64,000 bases of DNA, taken from contig OY821774.1 in assembly GCA_963682175.1 (NCBI GenBank), positions 43,104,201-43,168,200 of the forward strand. The letters run 5' to 3'. Shown here one piece after another: positions 55,413 to 64,000 of the stretch (position 1 is the first letter of the stretch; every line of letters starts with the position of its first letter). The notes beneath the pieces were generated by a model, which saw only the letters and a list, made by a program, of their open reading frames with translations, was not told the origin of the DNA and made no database searches. The translations under genes were made by a program, and so were the position numbers. Source of the stretch: Triglochin maritima. Its lineage: Eukaryota > Streptophyta > Magnoliopsida > Alismatales > Juncaginaceae.

Positions 55413-55778
55413 TGGGGTGTGGGATTAAGATTTTATTTCTTTCTGGCTCATCACAATCTTCTCCATCTTTTTTTCCCCTTCATCGAGATGCTCTTCGTTA
55501 CTAAAAAAAAAGAAAAAAAGAAAAAGAGAGAAGCTAAAGCAAAAGCAGCTGCTACCTAAGGTTGCCCTCTCCGAATCCGACGGTCGAGATTAGACATCAC
55601 AAACCCTCACCCTCTGCAACCTTCTAGATAATTCCACCCATTCCGAAGCAAAACCCCGATTGGATCCAACGGCCAGGATTCATCCCCTAAGCCCGCGCTA
55701 TAAAAACCCTAATCCTAAACTCCTCTCTCCCAATCTCTCCGCGACTCCAGCCTTATCCTTCCCCTCTCCGCCGCGTAG
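55413..55778 (+). promoter_or_regulatory. Promoter and non-coding first exon of the plastid chaperonin gene
   Basis: A TATA box TATAAAAA lies at 55699-55706, overlapped by a telo-box AAACCCTAA (55704-55712), common near the start of plant genes for translation and chaperone functions. A pyrimidine-rich CTCTCTCCCAATCTCTCC stretch follows, where transcription probably starts (about 55725-55735). The first exon ends AG at 55778 before GTACGG. A leader intron of about 1 kb (55779-56802) separates it from the coding exons. ATCCAACGGCCAGGAT at 55666 may be part of the promoter. Confidence 0.7.
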
Positions 55779-56805
55779 GTACGGTTTCCGATCCACTTTT
55801 TCCGGGTTTTGTTGGTCGAATGAGTTGGTTTGGGAGTGGATTCGGTGGTGGGATGATAAAGGTGGTTCCTTTTGGTGTGGGAATTCGGTTTTGGTTGTTG
55901 GAAGTGGTGTTTTAGGGTTCTGTTTGGGGGATTTCATGTGGTTTTTTATGTGGATTGGGTTCGGATTTTTTTATAATGTTTTTTGCTGGTTGAAGAATTT
56001 CGTGTTTGTGATTGAGATATGGTGATAAATATCTGATCTTGGAATTGTCATTTTTCTCGGATTAGTGGATTATGAAGGTGATTGTTGTGTTAGTGTTGGT
56101 GAGGTGCTGATATCATTTTTTGAATTGTGTTTTCGTGCTTTGGTCTTATTTTTGTCTTTTGGTTTAAAATGTGGTTATGCTTTGTGTTCTGTGACACTGA
56201 TGTTATTGTGCTAAATGTTCTTTTCTAATTCAGTATTGCACCGTGTGATTGGTTTTCTATGTGTAGAGGTAGTGTTTTTCTTGCCACTTGCATCTTTCAT
56301 TATCATCTATTGGTTTCTACAGTTTGTATCCATCCAATTGATTTTAGTAGAGTTTGGTATTTGATTTTTTTCTTGTGGGTGTTGGTTATGTGCCGAATCG
56401 GTTTGTTGATGATGAAAAATAAATCAGTTTTGTTTTATTGCTTGAGCACCATGTCATGTATTTAATGAAGAATTTGGTTGTTGGTATGTAAAAATGTGAG
56501 CTCGAGGGTTCTGACGTGTTTTAAGTGTTTTATTCCTTTGGAATAGGAATATTGTGAAGTGTTTTTAGAGCTTGAATTGAGCTGTGTTTGGTTTGTAATT
56601 TTTTCGAACTATACATGCATGACTTCCATAACTCTGACCTGAGCTATTGCATATTTCCTAGACAAAAAATCACATCTTATGCATGGCTATCCCACAACTG
56701 AAGGCAGATTTTCTCCTTTTCATGATACATACGTTTACCTCTTAGTTCACTGTTTTCAACTGAATGACTTATGTGTTTGTTGTATGTGTTACATGTGATT
56801 AGACA

Positions 56806-59800
56806 ATGGCATCCAGTGTGAGTACCTTGTCTTTGGCTACATCCACCAGCTTTGCCAAAGATAAGCTTCCGACATGCGGGGAGAAATCTGTTCGTTTGTC
56901 TTCTCTTGCATCCATTTCCTCAAGCTCTTTGGGTGGAAGAGCACTAAATTTGCGAATGCAGAGAAGACGTGATAACAAGGTCAAGGCCATGGCTAAGGAG
57001 CTGTACTTTAACAAGGATGGTTCAGCTATTAAGAAGCTTCAAGTAAGTGTTGGTGGGAATTGTGGTTTGTGGTGTTGGCATTGGGGTTTTCAGATCTGTT
57101 GAATTTTTACTTATTGGTTTCAGACTGGAGTCAACAAGCTTGCTGATCTTGTTGGAGTCACTCTTGGTCCTAAGGGTAGAAATGTTGTTCTTGAGAGCAA
57201 ATATGGTTCCCCTAAGATTGTCAATGATGGCGTTACAGTTGCAAAAGAGGTGAGAGTTACTTCTAGTTTTGATCTTCTGATCCTGTTGGGTGCTAATTGC
57301 CCTGCGATTAATTCCTCCTTATTGCTTCTCCCTAAATTTGCTATTTGCAATACAAATTTGATGCCTCTCTGTTCCTTAATTTTCACAAATCTTGATGTAT
57401 TCCTTGTCCTTCGCTTTTAACATTATCCAGATTCTCGTTTTTGTTCTTTACTTCGTGTTGTAAACAAGGAGCATGATGTTTTCGTGCTACTTGCTAATTT
57501 TGATCTGTATCGACTAAACTATCTCCAGGACTATTGCATCTAATTTGCTTATATCCTGTTCTTTTGTTCATCATCTATTTTTTTTCTCATTTCCCCTTCA
57601 ATCCCCTTCTTAAGGTTAAAGTGTGATTACTGCCTTGGGCTTAAAGTGCTACTGTTGTTTTCTGCAATAAAACAAAATGTTACATTATTGGTGCTTTACA
57701 TCTCTGTTCTTCATGCTACAAGCAGATGTCTTCTTTCTCAACATCAACTCATAATGATCTTGTCCGGTCTTTTTAGGTTGAGTTGGAGGACCCTGTTGAG
57801 AACATTGGTGCCAAGCTAGTCAGGCAAGCTGCTGCAAAAACCAATGACTTGGCGGGAGATGGCACTACAACTTCTGTTGTTCTGGCCCAGGGATTGATCG
57901 CCGAAGGTGTTAAGGTTCTCTTCTTTTTTCAATTAAATTTTCTAGTTATGATCTTTATTTCTCTTTCTAATCTGGATTCTGGATTTCCAGGTTATTGCTG
58001 CGGGAGCTAACCCTGTTCAAATAACACGAGGTATTGAGAAAACTGCCAAAGCACTTGTTGGAGAACTGAAATTAATGTCCAAAGAGGTAATTTGGGTCGT
58101 CAATATGTTTTTCAAGTTGTGGACGGATATTGTTTTCTCTTACTTTTCCACTGCTTGCCTGAGTCCCAAGGTAGCTTTTGTGGAGCCCATTATGTATTTT
58201 TTTCCACATACTTCTGCTTTCATTTGTCTTTTAAGGTATTTCAGTCTTTTAGTTAATCAGTACTGGTTTAATGCAGGTTGAAGACAGCGAACTTGCAGAT
58301 GTTGCTGCTGTAAGTGCTGGTAACAACTATGAAATTGGAAACATGATTGCAGAGGCCATGAGTAAGGTGGGCCGTAAGGGTGTAGTTACACTTGAAGAAG
58401 GAAAAAGTGCAGACAACAGCCTCTATGTTGTTGAGGGAATGCAGTTTGATCGTGGATACATATCTCCTTACTTTGTCACTGATAGTGAGAAAATGTCAGT
58501 AGAATATGAGAACTGCAAGGTAAGTTATTATTTCACTTAAAAAGTGTCATAAAGAATATGATAATTGATGTTTTTCATTTTTACATCTTTTCTCACTGCT
58601 TCCCCCCCCTAGCTCCTCCTTGTTGACAAGAAGATCACAAATGCTAGAGATTTGATCAATGTTTTGGAAGAAGCCATCAGGGGAGGATATCCAATCGTGA
58701 TTATTGCTGAAGACATTGAGCAGGAAGCCCTTGCTACTCTTGTCGTGAACAAGCTTAGAGGTGCTCTGAAAATTGCTGCACTCAAAGCGCCTGGATTTGG
58801 AGAGCGTAAAAGTCAATATCTTGATGATATTGCCATCCTCACCGGAGGTTGAACCTTTGCTGTTCTATTTCTTAGCATTCCATTTATTTCCCGTGCTTCC
58901 ATTCTAACTGTCATTATTGAATGTTGGTTGGTGCAGTCTTCTATTTCTATTTTGGCTTAGAACTGTTTCCACTTTTCACAGTTTTGCTTGTCTGATCTTG
59001 TTGCGGTATTGCTCTAGGCACTGTTATTCGGGAAGAAGTTGGTCTCTCATTGGACAAAGCTGACAAAGAAGTCTTGGGCACTGCCGCTAAAGTTGTATTG
59101 ACAAAGGACTCGACCACTATTGTCGGAGATGGATCTACACAGGAAGAAGTGGCAAAACGTGTTGCTCAGATACGGAACCTGATAGAGGTTTGTATTTTAA
59201 CCCATGTCACATAAAGTTCTCTAATTCCTAGTGTTTATTACATCGTATTTGAACTGTTAAACTAGTTCATCAGTAATTGATTTTTATTTCCATATTGATG
59301 TTGATTAGGCAGCTGAGCAAGACTATGAGAAAGAGAAACTTAATGAAAGAATAGCGAAGCTCTCTGGTGGTGTTGCCGTTATTCAGGTTTCTTATACCAT
59401 CCTTTAGTCAAATTATAGCTTTATTTCACGTGTTTTTCTGAAATACCTTCAAATTTATCTATCAGCTATGACTTATTTGTGATTTACCTATAGGTTGGTG
59501 CCCAAACCGAAACTGAATTGAAAGAGAAGAAATTGAGAGTTGAGGATGCTCTCAATGCAACAAAGGTATGCTGTTGGAAGCACTACCACTCACAAACCCC
59601 ATATATTAGCTGTTCTAGTGTTATGCAGATAAATGAATCTTTGCTGTTTTCAGGCAGCAGTTGAGGAAGGTATTGTTGTTGGTGGTGGCTGCACTCTTCT
59701 GAGACTTGCTGCCAAAGTTGATGCCATCAGGGACAACCTTGAGAATGATGAGCAGAAGGTTAAACTTTGCTATACTCTTATTACTCTTTATTTGATTTAT

Positions 59801-61049
59801 TTTGCCTTAAAGCTCCATGGTGCGGTGCTTATTGAAGAAGTCTATTTTTTCTTTTTTCTTATTATTTTTTTATTTTGTTGTTTTGAGTGTGCTAATAATG
59901 TATGTCAAAGCTTAACTATCAATAATTTTACAGGTTGGGGCTGATATTGTGAAGAGGGCTCTTAGCTACCCGCTGAAATTGATTGCCAAAAATGCTGGTG
60001 TTAATGGAAGTGTTGTCACTGAAAAGGTATGCCAGTGTCTTTTGTTTGACAACTTGTTACAGCATTTAGCATTTCACATTCTAGCTTCTAGCCTTCACTA
60101 GGGGTTAGCTGCATGATAGTGATTGCATCATTCTTGTTCCCAAGGATCCAAGATAGTTAAGCTATTGGTTGGAAAACGGTTGAACATGGACATTCGTAGT
60201 AATTGATGGTTTTTACTTAAGATTAATGAAATGATCTTATTCTTTTGAAGACCATGGAATATGCCTGATGTCTTGCCTTTCTATTGAAAAAGTTGAATCG
60301 TATTTTAGTTTGTTGTTGTGTGTAGAGTTAAGAGTAACAAGAGTTGCTACATCTTGCATCTAAGTTAATACATAATTTAAAACTCTTCAGGTTCTTTCAA
60401 GCGACAATCCCAGGTATGGTTACAATGCTGCAACAGGCGAGTATGAGGATCTTATGTCGGCAGGAATCATTGACCCTACTAAGGTTAGTCCAAAATATTC
60501 CTCGTAGTACAAGGATTCTTATATTGCCTTTAAGATCTTTGCCTCTTTGGTGTGAATATCAGATAAAACCACAACACCACAAATAACTGAAGCACGTAGT
60601 GAAAGATACTCTATATAGAACGATGCAAGATATTCTTATCATTACCTTTCAAAAAGAAGTTTTTTCTCTGTTGCTCTTTTCTGGAACTGTTTTATGTCGA
60701 AAATTGATTGGAGAAATGTGAGCGCTGTATCTATTAGCAATACCTAGGCATATGCTGTGATGCCTTTGTTCACGTGGATCATGTTTCTGATGCTGCAATG
60801 CTAATTTAACCAGGTGGTCCGGTGCTGTTTGGAGCATGCCGCTTCTGTTGCAAAAACTTTCCTCACGTCAGATGTGGTGGTGGTTGACATCAAGGAGCCA
60901 GAGGCAGCACCTGCTGGAAACCCAATGGACAACTCAGGTAAATTCCCCAGAAATATGCTTCTTCTGTCACGCCAACCATGTATAATGTATTATTGCTTGC
61001 ACCAATTTATCTAATTATTATTGTCTAATTTCCAGGATTTGGCTACTAA
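56806..61049 (+). CDS. CPN60B: Chaperonin 60 subunit beta, chloroplastic (RuBisCO large-subunit-binding protein beta)
   Basis: A group I chaperonin (GroEL type) that with alpha subunits and co-chaperonin folds RuBisCO large subunit and other stromal proteins using ATP. Fourteen coding exons: 56806-57042, 57124-57249, 57777-57914, 57991-58086, 58277-58519, 58613-58847, 59018-59187, 59309-59386, 59494-59565, 59654-59758, 59934-60026, 60391-60483, 60814-60937, 61036-61049. Phases and GT-AG borders are all consistent and sum to 607 residues, the normal size. Residues 1 to about 55 are a Ser/Arg-rich transit peptide. The mature part has [13 protein letters not shown], the ATP-site motif GDGTTT (about 147-152), the chaperonin signature [12 protein letters not shown] (466-477) and a C-terminus [11 protein letters not shown] typical of plastid beta subunits. 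No lesions. The beta rather than alpha assignment rests on the transit peptide and C-terminal tail. Confidence 0.97.
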
Positions 61050-61209
61050 TTGCTGTAGTTACGGCACGAGACCTACAACGGTTCCGATTCACCGTCAGTT
61101 TTTGCAGTTTAGCACATAGAGATCATTGTAGGATGACAAGCGAAATGTTTGTTATCACTAAATTAGTAGATTGATTGTTGTATTCGCGGCATCTTCTGGT
61201 GTGTTAAAC

Positions 61210-61215
61210 AATAAA
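61210..61215 (+). terminator. Probable polyadenylation signal of the chaperonin gene
   Basis: AATAAA 161 bases after the stop codon, followed by TTATTTGTTG. Transcript end expected a few tens of bases further on. Assigned by position. Confidence 0.55.
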
Positions 61216-61259
61216 TTATTTGTTGAAACGTTTCCTGTAAGGTATTCAATGGTTGCAGC

Positions 61260-61996
61260 TCAGTCTGATGTTGCGTAATTCTTTTGGTTGTATTGTATTC
61301 TCAAGTGCAAATCCCACCTACCAAGTAGCAACCCACTTTTGGGAAATTTGCTGTTGGTGGATGGTATGGTTTCGTAGTGGACGGGTTGGTATTGAATGTG
61401 CCTGCAGAGTAGGTGGGCCGGAAACTTGTTCGCCCGCTAAGGTGCCCTTCTCATACAAACACTAGACCAGTTGACAAGGGTAATTGATTTTAAACTAAAC
61501 ACAATTACATAACTGGATGTGGGTCAGAAATTTTTTACACAATTAATAAATAAGTGTGAAGTTATAATGCAATTAATTAAAGGTCATTGATGGATTCAAC
61601 GACGATTAATACAAGAGATGCATGATGGGTAATAGCTAATAAGGTATTTAGTTACTCTAAGTCACGATTATTTAAGTCATTTTCTTACCTGCTACTAATT
61701 TGGTTGTTTAATTTGGTTATCATCAAAATATTGTGTAGCTACCTTATTGTTGTGTTGTGGACTTGCGGTTCATCAATTGTGTTGTTTTTCATGATTAATA
61801 TTGTTTTAGTTGTTTAATAAATATGTAACAGTCGTGATATTAAGAGCAAAAAATATGTAATCATGGAATAAATAAGTATTATTTGTGTAAGGTAATAGTC
61901 ATGTAATTATAACGTCTAAGCATGTCTGCGTCCTAATGTATACAAGACATGAGTCGCATGACACTTGTTAATCGTGTATAAACATGTGTTGTGTAT
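61260..61996. other. Intergenic, no gene
   Basis: AT-rich; no supported coding or repeated structure. The last bases form the TSD of the next element. Confidence 0.5.
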
Positions 61997-62005
61997 TAAT
62001 ATTAA

Positions 62006-62539
62006 GGGTCAATTACAGTTTACCCCCTGAACTATGTCTTGGTATCACTTTGCCTCCTGAAAGTTTCAAAGTTAACAGTTACTTCCCCTGAATTTTAATT
62101 TTGTAACACTTTATCTTCCTTGAACTTCAAAAACTCATTATTTAACATACATTCGACGTTGTTTTTCCTAATTTTTTTATTGTATCCCTAATACACTCCT
62201 AAACCTATATTTACGTGAACGTTTGGATCGAAACAGATGTCGGATATGGTTGGAATTTGGGTCGGATTGAAAGTCAATCTGACCCAAATTCCAACCATAT
62301 CCGACCTCCGTTTTGATCCAAACTTTCACGTAAATATAGGTTTAGGAGTGTATTAGGGACGCAACAAAAAAATTAGGAAAAAAACGTCGAATGTATGTTA
62401 AATAATGAGTTTTTTAAGTTCAAAGGGACAAAGTGTTACAAAATTAAAGCTCATGGGAGGTAACCGTTAACTTTGAAATTTTAGGGGGGGACAAAATGAT
62501 ACCAAGACATAGTTCAGGAGGGCAAACTGTAATTAACCC
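62006..62539. mobile_element. Foldback MULE-like MITE, 534 bp
   Basis: The left arm GGGTCAATTACAGTTTACCC and the reverse complement of the right end GGGTTAATTACAGTTTGCCC match, and the arms (about 265 bp each) are complementary along nearly their full length, meeting near 62270. Perfect 9-bp TSD TAATATTAA (61997-62005 and 62540-62548). No coding capacity. The TSD length and GGGT terminus suit Mutator-like MITEs. Confidence 0.9.
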
Positions 62540-62548
62540 TAATATTAA

Positions 62549-63284
62549 TGATGATAAAATTGTTGAATATGGGTAAAGGGGTCTAACAATTTGATTACTA
62601 ACAACTCAAATATGGATTATCATAAAGTCTCACATAATCGTACATACAAGTATATTGGACACGATTAGTACAGGATAAGACACGATCGACAACCTTATAT
62701 CAAACACCATATTTTTTCATGCTAATCAAACTCTCCATACACCCACAGGGTTATAACCCTGCCATCACATAATATGAATTTTATATATCTAGAACTTTGG
62801 TAAAATATGCCTAATTTGAATTCAAATTCTATATAAGTTGCCAATGTTATATCAAAATATAAAAACTTCCGGGCCCAAATTTAGATCGTAATAGTGTCCC
62901 AAGTTGTTGTATGTCATCTTAAATAATTTGAAAATCCATTTTCACACATGTATATTTTTAATTTGTTTGCATATCATGTTGTGCAGATATTATGAAGTCC
63001 TTGAGTTTTTTGGTCAAATCAACATGTAAATATTAGTTACCACATATTTTTGCTGTAAATAATTGTTTTTTTTGGGATTTTGAATGTAGTTGTATTGTAT
63101 TTGAAATTTATAAGGTTTGGAAATCAATTTAGTTCCAAATTGTAATTCTCCAAATAACTAAGAGGAAGGAGTTGGTTGAAAGGGGAGGTGTTGGGTTGAG
63201 AGGAGCTGAGGAGGATGGCTTATGGAATTGCAAATAATTTTGGAAGCAAAGTATCTTTTCTGCCCAACATTCCACCTCATTTTC
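62549..63284. other. Intergenic, no gene
   Basis: No coding or element structure supported; AT-rich with scattered TTTT runs. A purine-rich GGGGAGGTGTTGG...GGAGGATGG stretch lies at 63175-63220. Confidence 0.5.
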
Positions 63285-64000
63285 TGAAGGGAATGTGTTC
63301 TAAAAGTTTTACTTTTAAATGTCAATTATTATGAATTGAATGAGAAATCATTTTGTTCCTTGTTTATGTTATTCGTCTTTTAGAAGTGTTAAGGAAGAGA
63401 CTCTTGGTCCTTAACCGTAGAGCTCTAAAAGATATTGGTTTACATAAAACAAAATATATTCGCAATCATGGTAATTAACATGGGACATTAATTACCGAGT
63501 TAAGATTGTCGTGTTGGTCATAGATCATTGTAGCTCTACAAGTGAGTGACGACACGGGTATGCAAAAGAGGAAAATATTACTTTTGTATACTGAATAGAC
63601 CTAATAAGTAAAATATTATAGAAATGTGTTTCTGTGTCATTAATATTTTACCTTGTCCTTGGTCCTTTGATATGAGACTTTTATCCGATCACTTAAGAAT
63701 TGCTTGATTAGACTAGTTTCTTGAGCTATCGATGAGTGTAGTGTAAAAACATTAGTTGGTTGAGTATGACTTTCGTTAGAGAAGATAGTTAGTCAAAAGA
63801 TTATCATTGCCCCTCTTAATTGAGTGATGATATTAGTGGGACCCTTGATAAAGCAAAGTTATAATATGCACAATGTGATTTGAGTTAAGTCACATATTTA
63901 TAACTAGCTTAAAGAGATCAAGAAATGAACACTAATACAAATATGACACAAAACTACTTTGTGTGTATTCTTAATATCATGAGGCAAGGGATGGACACAA
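63285..64000 (+). mobile_element. LTR-A copy 3, left part (continues beyond the window)
   Basis: Begins TGAAGGGAATGTGTTC and follows LTR-A copies 1 and 2 through the CTTAACCGTAGAGCTCTAAA block, the GGTATGCAAAAGAGG stretch and CTTAATATCATGAGGCAAGG. The window ends about a third of the way through the LTR, before the palindrome array would begin. Whether it is a solo LTR or part of a full element cannot be seen. Confidence 0.8.

Noticed and set aside
55251..55559. Plus-strand frame of 102 residues before the chaperonin gene
   Set aside because: Starts inside the MULE-like element and ends in A-rich DNA with a Lys-run; no homology or promoter.

Overview
This is nuclear DNA of a flowering plant, probably a eudicot. 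Chromovirus and Athila-type retrotransposons, Mutator-like (MULE), hAT and PIF/Harbinger DNA transposons fill most of it. The one intact cellular gene is a nuclear-encoded plastid chaperonin with 14 coding exons and plant-type splice sites. No bacterial operon, CRISPR array, rRNA or tRNA gene was seen. Element borders were set by finding target-site duplications (TSDs) by eye.

Left third (1-25.3 kb): a broken MULE runs off the left edge (1-1633). An old MULE-like element (about 2080-21470) then holds a tower of nested insertions. A 2.1-kb LTR of an unnamed family (LTR-A; 2962-4403 plus 20137-20840) is split by a reverse-strand Athila-like element (4404-20131, TSD CTCAC). The LTR of that element is split twice: by an intact, very young Tekay-type chromovirus (5130-14143, TSD GAACT) and by a solo LTR-A (14612-16748, TSD TATAA). 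To the right lies an internally deleted Tekay-like relic (22758-25295, TSD GGTAT).

Middle (25.3-44.2 kb): a MULE-like element filled by a 21-bp minisatellite (25866-28723), a small hAT MITE (29126-29431) and a 1.3-kb foldback element (29717-31029). Next is a PIF/Harbinger-type element whose broken ORF1-like gene is cut by a young, non-autonomous Athila element encoding only Gag and protease (32679-40103, TSD GCAGG). A damaged F-box/LRR gene (41162-42401, minus) and a 1-kb hAT element (43134-44147) follow.

Right part (44.2-64 kb): a full-length 8.3-kb MULE (44248-52510, TSD TATTCATAA) carries two convergent genes, a MURA/FAR1-like transposase and a plant-mobile-domain/coiled-coil/Ulp1 protease fusion. 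Each has lost its reading frame, and arrays sharing the core GTCTGTCCGG sit in an intron of each and between them. A further MULE-like element ends about 300 bp upstream of the chaperonin-60 beta gene (CDS 56806-61049). A 534-bp foldback (62006-62539) and a third LTR-A (63285 to the edge) close the window.

Two patterns are not explained by ordinary annotation. First, four MULE-type elements each carry a minisatellite of 21 or 22 bp, with unrelated sequences apart from one shared core. Second, dense arrays of the palindrome CGGTCGACCG and its variants occur in at least three different LTR families and in one MULE-like element.
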